This document shows, piece by piece, positions 18,875-29,620 of a stretch of DNA of 64,000 nucleotides (the stretch's first letter is position 1; each line of letters starts with the position of its first letter). Below the pieces are notes generated by a model. It was not told the DNA's origin. It did not search any database and was given only the letters and a program-made list of their open reading frames with translations. A program made the position numbers and the translations under genes. The stretch lies in the NCBI RefSeq assembly GCF_004804275.1, contig NZ_STGI01000001.1:678463-742462 (forward strand). Direction: 5' to 3'. The DNA is from Herbaspirillum sp. ST 5-3 (GTDB lineage: Bacteria > Pseudomonadota > Gammaproteobacteria > Burkholderiales > Burkholderiaceae_D).

Positions 18875-19687
18875 TCAAGCCGTCTTGCGGTACACCGACG
18901 GCATGACCGGCTGCACCTGGTCGGTCACGCCATGCAGGCTTTCCGAATGCCCTATGAAGAAGCAGCCGTTCGGCTTCAACAGCGACAGCACGCGCGCGAC
19001 CACCTGCTGCTTGGTGTCGCCATTGAAGTAGATCATCACATTGCGCAGGAAGATCACGTCAAACGTGCCGATCTGCGGCAGCGTGCCGTTCAGGTTCACC
19101 TGCAGGAACTGCACGCGCTGCCGCAGGCTGCGCTCGATCAGCAGAGTGCCCTGCTGGGTGCCGGTGCCCTTCAGGCAGTAGCGCTTCAGGTAGTCGGGCG
19201 GAATATGCGTGGTGCGCTCCAGCGGATAGTGGCCGGTCCGGGCGCGTGCAAGCACCCGGGTACTGATGTCCGACCCCACCACCTCCCACGGCGCATCGCC
19301 CAGCGTATCGGCGAGCACCATGGCGATGCTGTATGCCTCTTCGCCGCTCGAACTCGCCGCGCTCCACACGCGAAACGTCTGCCCGCTCCTGCGCAGCTTG
19401 CAGGCGGCTTCGCGCAGCTGGTCGAAATGCTTCGGCTCCCGGAAAAAGTAGGTCTCGTTGGTCGTCAGGAGGTCGATGGCCGTCTGCACTTCGGCGGCAT
19501 CATTCCCGCTGGTTAACAAGCGGAAGTACTCGCCGTAATTGTTCAAGCGGCACTGCTGAACGCGCTTGGCAAGGCGCCCGCTGACCAGCGCCTTCTTGGC
19601 GGGCGACATGCTGATGCCCGCCGTCTCGTAGATGAACCGCTGGAACTGGAGAAACTCCTGGTCCGTAATCGTGATGACATTTCCCAC
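18875..19687 (-). CDS. cheR: CheR chemoreceptor methyltransferase
   Basis: A 270-residue SAM-dependent methyltransferase acting on receptor glutamates. The N-terminal helical domain is followed by the SAM fold, with WSAASSSGEEAYS as the glycine/GEE motif and DVIFLRNVMIYF as the family signature. The beta-subdomain that docks on receptor C-terminal pentapeptides is present. Three receptors in this cluster end in such peptides. Upstream of its start lies a transposon-like element separating it from cheW. Confidence 0.97.
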   Translation of the reverse strand: MGNVITITDQEFLQFQRFIYETAGISMSPAKKALVSGRLAKRVQQCRLNNYGEYFRLLTSGNDAAEVQTAIDLLTTNETYFFREPKHFDQLREAACKLRRSGQTFRVWSAASSSGEEAYSIAMVLADTLGDAPWEVVGSDISTRVLARARTGHYPLERTTHIPPDYLKRYCLKGTGTQQGTLLIERSLRQRVQFLQVNLNGTLPQIGTFDVIFLRNVMIYFNGDTKQQVVARVLSLLKPNGCFFIGHSESLHGVTDQVQPVMPSVYRKTA

Positions 19688-19742
19688 AACTTCTCACTCA
19701 TTCATGATTTTCTTCCCGGGCGGACCGGCCCGCCCGGACTGC

Positions 19743-19918
19743 TAGTGGTCTGCTTTGTAATTGGGTGAACTAACAGAAGCGATGGATTGTCGTGTCACGC
19801 CAGGCGCAAACCGCAGCGATAGTGGGACTATCGCGAGCAGTTCAACGCGGCCGGCGAGGCGACGCATGGCGCGAAAAGCCGCGCTTCTGTGTTCAATCAA
19901 ATGCGAAGCAGACCACTA
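19743..19918. mobile_element. MITE-like element with TA target duplication
   Basis: A 176-bp non-coding element bounded by perfect 13-bp inverted repeats, TAGTGGTCTGCTT and AAGCAGACCACTA. If the outer TA is a target duplication, the element proper starts with GTGGTCTGC, as for IS630/Tc1-mariner-derived MITEs. Subterminal segments also pair (ACAGAAGCG with CGCTTCTGT), and a central GCGATAGT-GGG-ACTATCGC hairpin is perfect. The right end coincides with the stop codon of the adjacent cheW. No transposase is encoded. Confidence 0.7.
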
Positions 19919-20449
19919 AATGCCCGCCGACTCCAGCGCCAGGCCGCTCAGCGCACCCAGATCCTCGGTCGACAGCACGTTGTCGACATTGAGCAGGATG
20001 ACGAACCTGCCGTTGACCTTGCCCATGCCCGCAATGAAATCGGTGCGGATCCTGGCGCCGAAGCTCGGCGCCGGTTCGATCTCGGAGGACGGTATTTCCA
20101 GCACTGCATTCACCGCATCGACCACCACGCCGACCACCTGCTGGGCGTCGTGGTGACTGACTTCCACGATCACGATGCAGGTGCGCTTGGTCACCGCCGT
20201 GACCGCCTTGCCGAAGCGCGAGGACAGGTCCATCACGGGCACCACCGCGCCGCGCAGGTTGATCACGCCGCGTATGCATTCCGGCATCATCGGTACCTCG
20301 GTCAGGCCGCCGTACTCGATGATTTCCTTGATCGCCAGAATGCCGATAGCGAACATTTCGCCGCCCAGCATGAAGGTCAGATACTGCGCATGGTCGTGGC
20401 TTGCCTGCAATTGCCCTGAACCGGGTTTGACTTCTACCAGCGAACTCAT
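19916..20449 (-). CDS. cheW: CheW coupling protein (copy 1)
   Basis: A 177-residue CheW scaffold linking receptors to CheA. The single CheW domain is intact ([20 protein letters not shown], then [16 protein letters not shown]). It is very close to the second cheW of the cluster and differs mainly at the ends. Its last codons, Gly-Ile-stop, run into the MITE-like element, whose terminal repeat supplies the TAG. It follows the first receptor gene by nine bases. Confidence 0.96.
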   Translation of the reverse strand: MSSLVEVKPGSGQLQASHDHAQYLTFMLGGEMFAIGILAIKEIIEYGGLTEVPMMPECIRGVINLRGAVVPVMDLSSRFGKAVTAVTKRTCIVIVEVSHHDAQQVVGVVVDAVNAVLEIPSSEIEPAPSFGARIRTDFIAGMGKVNGRFVILLNVDNVLSTEDLGALSGLALESAGI

Positions 20450-20458
20450 TCACATCTC

Positions 20459-22645
20459 CTAGAATTTCGTGAAATGCGTCTCGTCCGGCTCGTGTGCCGC
20501 CGCGAACGCGTGGTCCGGCAGCTTTTTCACGCCGTTCTGCTTCATCGCCGTGGCCTTCGGTGCGGGCTTGCGCGGCGCGGCGGCGGTCGATGCCTGCGCA
20601 TGCTTGAGCTTGAAGAAGGACATGGTCTGCTGCAGTTGCTCGGCCTGGCCGCTCATCTCCTCCGCCGTCGCGGCCAACTCTTCCGAGCTGGATGCATTCT
20701 GCTGCGTGGTCTGGCTCAACTGCCCCACCGCCGCGTTGATCTGCCCCACGCCCGACGACTGCTCTTCCGACGCCGCCGTGATCTCCTGCACCAGGTCCGA
20801 GGTCTTCTTGATGTTCGGCACCATCTCGTCCAGCAGCTTGCCGGCTTTCTCGGCAAGTCCGACGCTGTTGGTCGCCACTTCACCGATCTCCTGCGCGGCC
20901 ACCTGGCTGCGCTCGGCCAGCTTGCGCACTTCGGCCGCCACTACCGCAAAGCCCTTGCCGTGTTCGCCGGCACGCGCGGCTTCGATCGCCGCGTTCAATG
21001 CCAGCAAATTGGTCTGGTACGCGATGTCGTCGATGATGCCGATCTTCTTCGCGATCTGGTTCATGGCTGAGACGGTTTCCCGCACGGCCTCGCCGCCTTC
21101 GGCCGCTTCCTGCGCGGCCTTGGTCGCCATGCCGTCGGTGACCTTGGCGTTCTCGGTATTCTGCGAAATCGAGGCCGTCATCTGTTCGATCGAGGCGCTG
21201 GTTTCCTCCACGCCGGCCGACTGCTCGCTCGCTGCCTGCGACAGGGATTGCGCAGTGGCGCTGACTTCCTCGGAGGCACTGGCCAGCGCATCGGCAGCGC
21301 TGTTGACCTCTGCCACCACCAGCGAGAGCTTGTCGACCATGTTGTTCGAGTACTCCTTGAGTTTGCCGAATGCGCCTTCATAGGACTTGTCGATTCTCGT
21401 GCTCAGATCGCCTTCCGACATCGCGCCCATCACCCGCACCACATCGTCGATGCTCGCGCCCGTGGTTGTCATCAACTGGTTCAGGCCGTCCGCCATCTCT
21501 TCCTGGAATCCGCGCAGGCCTGCCGTGTCGAGGCGCGTGTCGAAGTTGCCGCGATTGGCGGCTTCAATCGCCTGGCGCTGGCCGTCGATCACTTGCGTGA
21601 GCTTGTCGACCGTGTTGTTCGTGTATTCCTTGAGCTGGCCGAACGCGCCGTGGTAGTTCTTGTCGATCTTCTGCGACAGGTCGCCGTCGGACACCGCGCC
21701 CATCACGCGCACCACATCCGAAATGCTGTCGCCGGTGACCGTCACGAGCTGGTTCAATCCTTCGCCCATCTCTTTCTGAAAGCCCTGCAGCCCGGCGAGA
21801 TCGGCGCGCATATCGAAGTTGCCCCGGTTGGCCGCTTCGACCACGCGCTTCTGGCCGTCGATCACCTGGCCCAGCTTGGCCACCATGGTCTGCATCGCAT
21901 GCAGGAGCTGACCGGTTTCATCCCTGCTGACCGCATCGATCTTGATATCGAGGTCGCCATCCCTGAGCTGGTTGGCGGCCTGCACCGCCTGACCGAGCGG
22001 GCGCGTGATGCTCAGCGTGATCCAGAACGCGGTCAGTGCCGACAGTATCGCGGCAAGGCCGCCCATGATGAGCATCAGCGTGCGCGCACTGTGGAACTCG
22101 TCGGAGGCATCCTTGCCGGAATCCTCCATAAGCTGCCCCTGGTACTTGATCAGCGCCTCCAGCGCTTCCATGTAGGCAAGCTGCGCGGGCCGCAGTTGCG
22201 TCAGCAGCAGGCCTTTCGCTTCGTCCTTTTTCCCTTCATTGATCAACCTGGTGAACTGCTCCTCGTGAACGAGGAATTTTTCCCGAGCGTCGACGATGCC
22301 CTTCAGCAGCTCCTTTCCTTTTGGCGATGCGATCGCCTTGTCCAGCCTGGCGATGTTCTCCTTGATCCTTGCCTTGGCAGTGTCGATCGTGCCAAGTTCT
22401 TTCCGTATCGTTTCCGGCTCGGTAAAGATGATCGTGTTTCGCATCGACCGCGCAATCTGGTTGACCTCGCCGATCATCTCGTAGGCCCACACCACCTTTG
22501 GATAGCGGTCGTTGACAATGACCTCTGTCCCTGCATTCAGATTGCCCAGGCGGGAAATCCCGAGCAGCAGCACCGCAATCAGGACCAGGCAGACCAGTCC
22601 GAACGACATCCCCAGGCGAGTGCCGATTTTCATGTGTTTCAGCAT
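20459..22645 (-). CDS. Methyl-accepting chemotaxis protein, 4HB sensor, multiple HAMP
   Basis: A 728-residue chemoreceptor. TM1 (about 10-32), a periplasmic four-helix-bundle sensor, TM2 (about 192-214), then HAMP followed by two consecutive near-identical segments of about 90 residues (each with [16 protein letters not shown] and a final LK-Y-NN) that look like repeated HAMP-type units. The cytoplasmic hairpin is canonical ([19 protein letters not shown]). A basic linker leads to the C-terminal HFTKF, which fits a CheR/CheB docking pentapeptide. Gene order and the near-identical signalling domain with the third receptor point to duplication. The ligand is unknown. Confidence 0.95.
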   Translation of the reverse strand: MLKHMKIGTRLGMSFGLVCLVLIAVLLLGISRLGNLNAGTEVIVNDRYPKVVWAYEMIGEVNQIARSMRNTIIFTEPETIRKELGTIDTAKARIKENIARLDKAIASPKGKELLKGIVDAREKFLVHEEQFTRLINEGKKDEAKGLLLTQLRPAQLAYMEALEALIKYQGQLMEDSGKDASDEFHSARTLMLIMGGLAAILSALTAFWITLSITRPLGQAVQAANQLRDGDLDIKIDAVSRDETGQLLHAMQTMVAKLGQVIDGQKRVVEAANRGNFDMRADLAGLQGFQKEMGEGLNQLVTVTGDSISDVVRVMGAVSDGDLSQKIDKNYHGAFGQLKEYTNNTVDKLTQVIDGQRQAIEAANRGNFDTRLDTAGLRGFQEEMADGLNQLMTTTGASIDDVVRVMGAMSEGDLSTRIDKSYEGAFGKLKEYSNNMVDKLSLVVAEVNSAADALASASEEVSATAQSLSQAASEQSAGVEETSASIEQMTASISQNTENAKVTDGMATKAAQEAAEGGEAVRETVSAMNQIAKKIGIIDDIAYQTNLLALNAAIEAARAGEHGKGFAVVAAEVRKLAERSQVAAQEIGEVATNSVGLAEKAGKLLDEMVPNIKKTSDLVQEITAASEEQSSGVGQINAAVGQLSQTTQQNASSSEELAATAEEMSGQAEQLQQTMSFFKLKHAQASTAAAPRKPAPKATAMKQNGVKKLPDHAFAAAHEPDETHFTKF

Positions 22646-22781
22646 TCCATTCTCTCTTCAACCAAGTATTTATCTCTGCTCGGGAGCGTATGCGCTTCCC
22701 GATGCCCGCTTCCGTATAAGTAAGTCCCGATCTGGTTGGTTCACCTCCGGGGTCATGCCCGGTTTGTCGTTGACAAAAATC

Positions 22782-25049
22782 TCAAAAGCGCGTGAACTGC
22801 GCCTCCTCGAGCGCGGCATCCGTGGCGAGCGCCACGCTTCGCCTCACCCTGTCGCCGTCGAGCCTCCTCGCCGGCGTTCTGGCCGGCGCCTTTGCCGCAT
22901 GCCTGCGCGGCTCCGCTTCTCGTACACCCGCCACCCCGTCCAGCTTGAAGAAGCTCATGGTCTGCTGGAGCTGTTCGGCCTGCCCGCTCATTTCCTCCGC
23001 GGTTGCGGCCAGCTCTTCGGAACTCGACGCGTTCTGCTGCGTCACCTGGCTCAGTTGCGCCATGGCGGAATTGATCTGCCCGACGCCGGAGGATTGTTCC
23101 TCCGACGCGGCGGTGATTTCCTGCACCAGGTCCGATGTCTTGCGAATGTTCGGCACCATCTCGTCGAGCAGCTTGCCAGCCTTCTCCGCCAGTTCCACGC
23201 TGCTGGTCGCGACTTCGCCGATTTCCTGCGCGGCTACCTGGCTGCGCTCGGCCAGCTTGCGCACTTCCGCTGCGACTACGGCGAAACCCTTGCCGTGTTC
23301 GCCCGCGCGCGCCGCCTCGATCGCTGCATTCAAGGCGAGCAGGTTGGTCTGGTAGGCAATGTCGTCGATGATCAGGATCTTCTTCGCGATCTGGTTCATT
23401 GCCGCCACAGTCGCTTTCACCGCCTCGCCGCCTTCGGTCGCTTCCTGCGCGGCCTTGGTCGCCATGCCGTCGGTGACCTTGGAGTTTTCCGTGTTCTGTC
23501 CGATCGAGGAGGTCATCTGTTCGACGGATGCGCTGGTTTCCTCGACACTGGCCGCCTGCTCGCTCGCTGCCTGTGACAGCGATTGCGCCGTGACGTTGAC
23601 CTGTTCGGACGCGCTGGCGATCGCCTCGGCACCGCTGTTGACTTCCGCCACCACCTGCGACAGCTTTGCGACAGTGTTGTTGGTATAGTCCTTCAGCTTG
23701 CCGAACGCGCCCTCGTAGGATTTGTCGATGTTCTTCGTCAGGTCGCCTTCCGATACCGCCCCCATGACCCGCACCACGTCGTCGATGCTGGCGCCGGTTG
23801 TGACGACCAGCTGGTTCAGCCCTTCGCCCATGTCCTTCTGGAAGCCCTGCAAGCCATTCAGGTCGATGCGCGCGTCGAAATTGCCGTGATTCGCTGCCTC
23901 CACGATGCGGCGCTGCCCTTCGATCATCTGCTTCAGTTTCGCGACCATGTTCTGCATGGCGTACAGCATGCTGGACTGGTCGCCGGCCTTGACCACGACG
24001 TCCGCCGGCAGATTGCCGCCGGCGACATCGCGCGCCACCTGCGCCGCATATTCCGGCTCGCCGCCGAGCTGGCGCAGCAGGTTGCGGATGATCAGCCAGG
24101 ACATCACCAGCGTGACACCCACGCAGGCGATGGTGAGCGTGATGTAGATGATCAGGTTGCGATAGGCGCTCGCGGCCATGTCGTGCGCGGTGCTGACAAT
24201 ATCGCCTGACAGGCCCTGTTCCACTTCATGCAAGCCGTCGATGCGCGCGGTGGTCTGCCGCACCCAGGCTTCGCCAGGGACGCCGAACTTGCCGCTCGTA
24301 TTGCGTTCCAGCGCGGCGCCACGCATTTTTTCCACCTCGCGCGAATAATCCCGGGTCAGGACGCCTTCAAAGGCTTTCGCGTCCTTGTCGCTCGCATAGG
24401 TGCGGAAGGTCGCAAAGTCTCCGTCCTGCTTGTGCACGCGCTCGAGCAAGGCGCGGTAATCGGCAGCGTTCATGGCATCCGCGACAAACACGCGCGCGCC
24501 CAGCGCACGCTCCTGTCCGGCGTATTCCTTGCCCTTGACGAGGCTGAGATAGGAAGTGAGCTTGCGCCCGAGCACCGGGTTGGCGTCCTGCGTGGCCAGG
24601 CCGGCCAGCGATTTCACCAGCACGCCGATGGTGTCGGTGAAGTAGGCGGCGGTCTCGTCGCCGAGTTTGCGCAGGGCGGAAATTTCCTCGCGCGCCCGTG
24701 CCAGTCCGGCCAGGCCGTCGAGCGCCTGCCGCGCAAATTCGTTGGTGCCGGCGACGTTCTTCAGGTTCTGCTGGCTGGTGTCGGTGGCCATGCGGCGCCT
24801 TGCCATGTCATCGCCGAACTTCTGCCCCTTGGATTGGGCGAAGCCGACGCTGTTGGCGCGCTCGACCTGCAGCGCGTGGACGACTTCACCGAGGGCGGTG
24901 GCGAGGTTCATCAGTTTTTCGGTTTCGCTGGCACTCTTGTATTGAAGCCATCCATCCCTGGAAATCGTGCCTGTGGCAAAAACTAGCGCCAGAAGCGGCA
25001 GTGTCACCAGTATCAAAAGTTTGCCCGCTACGGTCTTGATGATGTTCAT
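22782..25049 (-). CDS. Methyl-accepting chemotaxis protein with NIT-type sensor
   Basis: A 755-residue chemoreceptor. TM1 (about 8-28), a large periplasmic domain of the NIT kind ([17 protein letters not shown] is the typical start), TM2 near 305-325, HAMP, one extra HAMP-like unit, then the standard signalling hairpin. NIT domains are known for nitrate/nitrite sensing in other proteins; the ligand here is unproven. The C-terminus is QFTRF, matching the docking pentapeptide pattern of its neighbours. The start at MNIIKTVAG is backed by GAGGAG six bases upstream. It lies between the two cheW-linked receptors. Confidence 0.94.
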   Translation of the reverse strand: MNIIKTVAGKLLILVTLPLLALVFATGTISRDGWLQYKSASETEKLMNLATALGEVVHALQVERANSVGFAQSKGQKFGDDMARRRMATDTSQQNLKNVAGTNEFARQALDGLAGLARAREEISALRKLGDETAAYFTDTIGVLVKSLAGLATQDANPVLGRKLTSYLSLVKGKEYAGQERALGARVFVADAMNAADYRALLERVHKQDGDFATFRTYASDKDAKAFEGVLTRDYSREVEKMRGAALERNTSGKFGVPGEAWVRQTTARIDGLHEVEQGLSGDIVSTAHDMAASAYRNLIIYITLTIACVGVTLVMSWLIIRNLLRQLGGEPEYAAQVARDVAGGNLPADVVVKAGDQSSMLYAMQNMVAKLKQMIEGQRRIVEAANHGNFDARIDLNGLQGFQKDMGEGLNQLVVTTGASIDDVVRVMGAVSEGDLTKNIDKSYEGAFGKLKDYTNNTVAKLSQVVAEVNSGAEAIASASEQVNVTAQSLSQAASEQAASVEETSASVEQMTSSIGQNTENSKVTDGMATKAAQEATEGGEAVKATVAAMNQIAKKILIIDDIAYQTNLLALNAAIEAARAGEHGKGFAVVAAEVRKLAERSQVAAQEIGEVATSSVELAEKAGKLLDEMVPNIRKTSDLVQEITAASEEQSSGVGQINSAMAQLSQVTQQNASSSEELAATAEEMSGQAEQLQQTMSFFKLDGVAGVREAEPRRHAAKAPARTPARRLDGDRVRRSVALATDAALEEAQFTRF

Positions 25050-25110
25050 GTTCGTCTCCTCGCTTGAAGTCTTTTCGCCGGTCCTGCCATCGGTTGTGCC
25101 ACCGATATTG

Positions 25111-25662
25111 CTATCGACCCGGCCCTGGCGCTGTGGCCGGCGGCCCCGCCGCGGCTTCCGCCAGGGCATCGAGCTCGTCGAGCGACACAATCTGATTGAT
25201 GTTGAGCAGGATCACGAACTTGCCGTTGACCTTGCCCATTCCTTCGATGAAATCGGTACGGATCTTCGCGCCGAAACTGGGTGGCGGCTCGATCTCGGAA
25301 GCGGCGATATCCAGTACCGCATTGACCGCGTCGACCACCACGCCGACCACTTGCTGCGCGTCGCCGTTGTCGACTTCCACGATCACAATGCAGGTGCGCT
25401 TGGTGACCGCCGCCGCCACCCTGCCGAAGCGAGAGGACAGGTCCATTACCGGCACCACCGCGCCGCGCAGATTGATCACGCCGCATATGCATTCCGGCAT
25501 CATCGGCACCTCGGTCAGACCGCCGTATTCGATGATCTCCTTGACCGCGAGAATGCCGATGGCGAACGCCTCTCCGCCCAGCATGAAGGTCAGGTATTGC
25601 CCGCAATCCGAGATAGCCTGCGCCTGCGGCGCCTTGGCCCCGGCTTCAACAAGTGCGCTCAT
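25111..25662 (-). CDS. cheW: CheW coupling protein (copy 2)
   Basis: A 183-residue CheW with one intact domain, nearly the same as the copy at 19916 through the core and with a different, Ala/Pro-rich tail. AGGAGG five bases before the ATG gives strong translation. It follows the third receptor by nine bases, the same spacing as the other mcp-cheW pair. Confidence 0.96.
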   Translation of the reverse strand: MSALVEAGAKAPQAQAISDCGQYLTFMLGGEAFAIGILAVKEIIEYGGLTEVPMMPECICGVINLRGAVVPVMDLSSRFGRVAAAVTKRTCIVIVEVDNGDAQQVVGVVVDAVNAVLDIAASEIEPPPSFGAKIRTDFIEGMGKVNGKFVILLNINQIVSLDELDALAEAAAGPPATAPGPGR

Positions 25663-25671
25663 CCTCGCCTC

Positions 25672-27327
25672 CTAGAACTTGGTGAAATTCGCTTCGTCCA
25701 GGGCCGCATCGGTCGCAAGCGCCAGGTTGCCCGCAACAGTCTTGCCCGCGAATCCCCGCCTGGATGTGGCCTGCTCGACGGGCTTGCGCATCGGACGGAC
25801 GGCCTTCGCCTGGTCACCGACGTCGAGTTTGAAGAAGGCCATCAACTGTTGCAGTTGCTCGGCCTGGCTGCTCATTTCCTCCGCCGTGGCCGCCAGCTCT
25901 TCCGAGCTCGATGCATTCTGCTGCGTGGTCTGGCTCAACTGCCCCACCGCTGCATTGATCTGCCCCACACCCGAGGATTGTTCCTCCGACGCCGCCGTGA
26001 TTTCCTGCACCAGGTCGGAGGTCTTCTTGATGTTCGGCACCATCTCGTCCAGCAGCTTGCCCGCCTTCTCCGCCAGCTCCACGCTACTGGTCGCGACTTC
26101 GCCGATTTCCTGCGCGGCCACCTGGCTGCGCTCGGCCAGCTTGCGCACTTCGGCCGCCACCACCGCAAAACCCTTGCCGTGTTCGCCGGCACGCGCGGCT
26201 TCGATCGCCGCGTTCAGTGCCAGCAGGTTAGTCTGGTAGGCGATGTCGTCGATGATGCCGATCTTCTTCGCGATCTGATTCATGGCAGAGACGGTTTCCC
26301 GCACGGCCTCGCCGCCTTCGGCCGCTTCCTGCGCGGCCTTGGTCGCCATGCCGTCGGTGACCTTGGCGTTCTCGGTGTTCTGCGAAATCGACGCGGTCAT
26401 CTGCTCGATCGAGGCGCTGGTTTCTTCCACGCCGGCGGCCTGCTCGCTTGCCGACTGCGACAGGGATTGCGCGGTTGCGCTGACTTCCTCCGAAGCACTG
26501 GCCAGTGCATGCGCTCCGCTGTTGACTTCGGCAACCACATGCGAAAGCTTGGTCACCATGGTTTTCATGGCATACAGGAGGCTGGATTCATCCTTGGCCT
26601 TGGTCTTGATCTCCAGCGACAGATTGCCCGCCGCGACTTCGCGCGCGATTTCCGTTGCGTAAGCCGGCTCGCCGCCCAGCTGTCGCAGCAAGCCCGACAC
26701 GACCCAGGTTGCGAGCACGACCGCCAATGCGGTGGCAAGCCCCGTCATCATGATGATGGTATTGCGTGCGTCATGGAAGGTTGCATCCGACTCGCGCCCG
26801 GCTTCCTGCATCAACTCCCCCTGATAGTTGATCAGCGCATCCACTGCGTCGATGTAGGCGAGCTGGGTGGGACGCAGCTGCGACAGCAACAGTCCTTTTG
26901 CTTCGTCTTTCTTTCCATTGCCGACGAGGGTAATGAACTCCTCCTGATGCACCTTGTACTTGCCGCGTGCATCGAGCACGGCCTTCAACTGCTCTTTGCC
27001 CTTTGGCGTGGTGATGCTCTTTTCCAGCTTGTCGATTTGCTTGGCAATATTCGACTTCGCGGTTTCGATCGTCGCCAGCTCCTTGCGGATGGTTTCATGG
27101 TCGGAAAAGATGACGGCGTTCCGCATGGAGCGCGCAATCTGGTTGAGCTCGCCGATCATCTCGTAGCCATCCACAACCTTGGGATAGCGGTCATCGACAA
27201 TTTTTTTCGTGCTCTCGTCCAGGTGGCCGAGGCGGGAAATTCCAATGAAGGCTGTTGCAAGCAACAGCAGGATCACTGCGCCAAAGCACAAGCCCAAGCG
27301 CGTTCCGATTTTCATATTGTTTAACAT
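25672..27327 (-). CDS. Methyl-accepting chemotaxis protein, 4HB sensor
   Basis: A 551-residue chemoreceptor with the common layout: TM1 (about 10-32), four-helix-bundle periplasmic sensor, TM2 (about 190-210), one HAMP and the signalling hairpin. Its sensor resembles that of the 728-residue receptor ([25 protein letters not shown]), and the signalling domain is almost identical, but the extra HAMP-like units are absent. It ends in NFTKF, the best match in the cluster to the known NWETF-type CheR/CheB tether. Confidence 0.95.
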   Translation of the reverse strand: MLNNMKIGTRLGLCFGAVILLLLATAFIGISRLGHLDESTKKIVDDRYPKVVDGYEMIGELNQIARSMRNAVIFSDHETIRKELATIETAKSNIAKQIDKLEKSITTPKGKEQLKAVLDARGKYKVHQEEFITLVGNGKKDEAKGLLLSQLRPTQLAYIDAVDALINYQGELMQEAGRESDATFHDARNTIIMMTGLATALAVVLATWVVSGLLRQLGGEPAYATEIAREVAAGNLSLEIKTKAKDESSLLYAMKTMVTKLSHVVAEVNSGAHALASASEEVSATAQSLSQSASEQAAGVEETSASIEQMTASISQNTENAKVTDGMATKAAQEAAEGGEAVRETVSAMNQIAKKIGIIDDIAYQTNLLALNAAIEAARAGEHGKGFAVVAAEVRKLAERSQVAAQEIGEVATSSVELAEKAGKLLDEMVPNIKKTSDLVQEITAASEEQSSGVGQINAAVGQLSQTTQQNASSSEELAATAEEMSSQAEQLQQLMAFFKLDVGDQAKAVRPMRKPVEQATSRRGFAGKTVAGNLALATDAALDEANFTKF

Positions 27328-27437
27328 GCTGCACCTTTCAGTAATAGGCCTTTGTTATTCGCGTTTGCCACTTCATCGATCACATCCCGATGGTGGCTGT
27401 GCGTGCTTTTTTTTCGCTGATTGCTGTTACTGCTTTC

Positions 27438-29594
27438 TCATGCCGCCAGTTTCTGCTTCTCCCTGCCATCGATCACATTCAACAAGGCCGGCACATCGAG
27501 GATGAGCGCGACCTCGCCGCTGCCCAGAATGCTGGACCCGCTGATGCACTTGACCTGGTTGAACATCTTTCCCATTGGCTTGATGACCGTCTGGAATTCG
27601 CCGTGCAAGGCATCGACCACGAGGCCGGCCTTCTTGCCCGCATACTTGATGACGACGATGCTTTCGCGTCGTGCCGCCGCGCCTTCGATATCGAACAGTT
27701 CACGCAATCGAATGAAGGGCAGCACCTCGCCGCGCAGGTTGGTGTAGTCGTGGCCCGGTTCGCAGGAGAATTCGACGCACTCTTCGATCATGTCGAGCGG
27801 GACCACGAACATCGTCTTGCCGAGCCCCACCATGAAACCGTCGATGATCGCCAGCGTCAGCGGCAGGCGCACGGCCACCGTGGTGCCGATGCCTTCCTCG
27901 CTGCTGATATCGACACTGCCGCGCAGGGCGACGATGTTGCGCTTGACCACGTCCATGCCGACGCCGCGCCCGGAAAGGTTGGTGACCTGCTCGGCGGTGG
28001 AGAATCCCGGCTCGAAAATCAGCGCATAGATTTCGCTGTCGGTGAGCACGCGTCCCGCTTCCACCAGGCCGCGCTCGACGGCCTTCGCCAGGATCTTGTC
28101 GCGCTTGAGTCCGCCGCCGTCGTCGCTGACTTCGATGACGATGCTGCCGGAGTCGTGATACGCGTTGAGCCTGACGCTGCCATTGGCAGGCTTTCCGGCG
28201 GCAGTGCGTACTTCGGCGGATTCGATGCCGTGATCGATCGCATTGCGCACCAGGTGCATCAGGGGATCGGCGATTTTTTCCACCACGGTCTTGTCGAGCT
28301 CGGTGTCTTCGCCGCTGACGATCAGGCCGATGTCCTTGCCGAGTTCGCGCGATACATCGTGTACCACGCGCTGGAAACGATTGAAGGTAGCGCCGATCTT
28401 GACCATGCGCAGTTGCAGCGCGCTGTCGCGCACTTCCTCGACCAGGCCGGACAAGGTGGATGTACATTCCTGCAGCTCCGCGATCTGCGCGCGCCGCGCG
28501 ATCAGGTTGGCCGAGGCACCCGCAATGATCAGTTCGCCGATCAAGTTGATCAGGTGGTCGAGCTTGTCGGCGTCCACGCGGATCGAGCGGTTCTCCTGCG
28601 TCTTGGAATCGTTGATCTTCTTCTGCTTGGCCAGCGCGGCCTCTACCACGTCGCGCTGCACCGCATGCTGCTCGACGAGGATGGTGCCGATAGGCGGCGC
28701 GGCGGGCGCGGCGTCCTGTTGCGCATTGAGCGCGGCGTCGAGTTCGTGCGCGGTGACGCTGCCGCAGCGCACGAGGATTTCGCCGAGACGCGCGGTTTCC
28801 TCCGGCAGTTCCTGGATCAGGCGGACGTATTCCGAAATGCGGCTGTGCGGTGGCAGAATGCTGATGCGGCAATCGTCGCGCACGAATTCGAATACGTTGT
28901 CGATCGCCGCCTTGTCTGCCTCGCTCTCGAACGCGATCTCGAAGCCGAGATAGCAGGATTCCGGATCGAGCTGATCGAGAGGAGGAACGCCGTCGGTCAG
29001 CGTGAAGATGGCGACAATACGTCCGAGCTTGCCGAGGTAGCGCAGGAAAGACAGCGGATCCATGCCGTTACGCAGCACGTCGGGACCGAAGCGCAGCGAG
29101 ATGTGCCACTGGTTGTTGCCGCCGTTCAGTCCCTCGATGCGCTCGAATGCTTCCTCGCTCTGCTCGACAACGGCAAGCGCGCGTGCCGCTGTCGGCCCTG
29201 GCGCGTCGAGGTAAGTGCGCAATTGATCCGCCAGGGGCGTACCGCGTTGCACGCTGGCTTCGTCGCCGCCGGTCTGCCCGGCTTCCACGCCATCGATCAG
29301 GTCGCCGATATGGTCGCAGCAGGACAGCAGCAGGGTGACCAGCGTGTCGTCGATGCCGAGTTTGCCGTCGCGCACGCGGTCGAGCACGCTCTCCAGCACG
29401 TGCGTGAACGCGACGATATGGTCGAGGCTGAACAATCCGGCCGAGCCCTTGATGGTATGCGCGGTGCGAAAGATCGCGTGGATCATTTCGCTGTCGGCCT
29501 CCTCGCCCGCAAAGGCGAGCAGCGTGGTTTCCATGTCCTCCAGCAGTTCGCGGCTTTCGGCGATGAAGGTCTGCAGTGCGTCGTCAAGATTCAT
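27438..29594 (-). CDS. cheA: CheA chemotaxis histidine kinase
   Basis: A 718-residue kinase. The Hpt domain has the phospho-accepting His46 (RTAHTIKGSAGLF). A central linker contains two similar segments (GEILVRCGSVTAHELDAAL and GTILVEQHAVQRDVVEAAL), followed by the dimerisation helices, the ATPase domain (N box RNAIDHGIE, GGGL, GRGVGMDVV) and a C-terminal CheW-like domain. It phosphorylates CheY and CheB. The start at MNLDDALQTF is chosen from the domain boundary and a GAGG site; longer in-frame starts read into non-coding-like sequence. It lies between the STAS gene and the receptors. Confidence 0.96.
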   Translation of the reverse strand: MNLDDALQTFIAESRELLEDMETTLLAFAGEEADSEMIHAIFRTAHTIKGSAGLFSLDHIVAFTHVLESVLDRVRDGKLGIDDTLVTLLLSCCDHIGDLIDGVEAGQTGGDEASVQRGTPLADQLRTYLDAPGPTAARALAVVEQSEEAFERIEGLNGGNNQWHISLRFGPDVLRNGMDPLSFLRYLGKLGRIVAIFTLTDGVPPLDQLDPESCYLGFEIAFESEADKAAIDNVFEFVRDDCRISILPPHSRISEYVRLIQELPEETARLGEILVRCGSVTAHELDAALNAQQDAAPAAPPIGTILVEQHAVQRDVVEAALAKQKKINDSKTQENRSIRVDADKLDHLINLIGELIIAGASANLIARRAQIAELQECTSTLSGLVEEVRDSALQLRMVKIGATFNRFQRVVHDVSRELGKDIGLIVSGEDTELDKTVVEKIADPLMHLVRNAIDHGIESAEVRTAAGKPANGSVRLNAYHDSGSIVIEVSDDGGGLKRDKILAKAVERGLVEAGRVLTDSEIYALIFEPGFSTAEQVTNLSGRGVGMDVVKRNIVALRGSVDISSEEGIGTTVAVRLPLTLAIIDGFMVGLGKTMFVVPLDMIEECVEFSCEPGHDYTNLRGEVLPFIRLRELFDIEGAAARRESIVVIKYAGKKAGLVVDALHGEFQTVIKPMGKMFNQVKCISGSSILGSGEVALILDVPALLNVIDGREKQKLAA

Positions 29595-29620
29595 GTCATG
29601 CCTCGCTATGTCATGGGTCG

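Noticed and set aside
24967..27324. 785-codon plus-strand frame over cheW and the receptor
   Set aside because: Antisense shadow of two clear chemotaxis genes; composition not protein-like.
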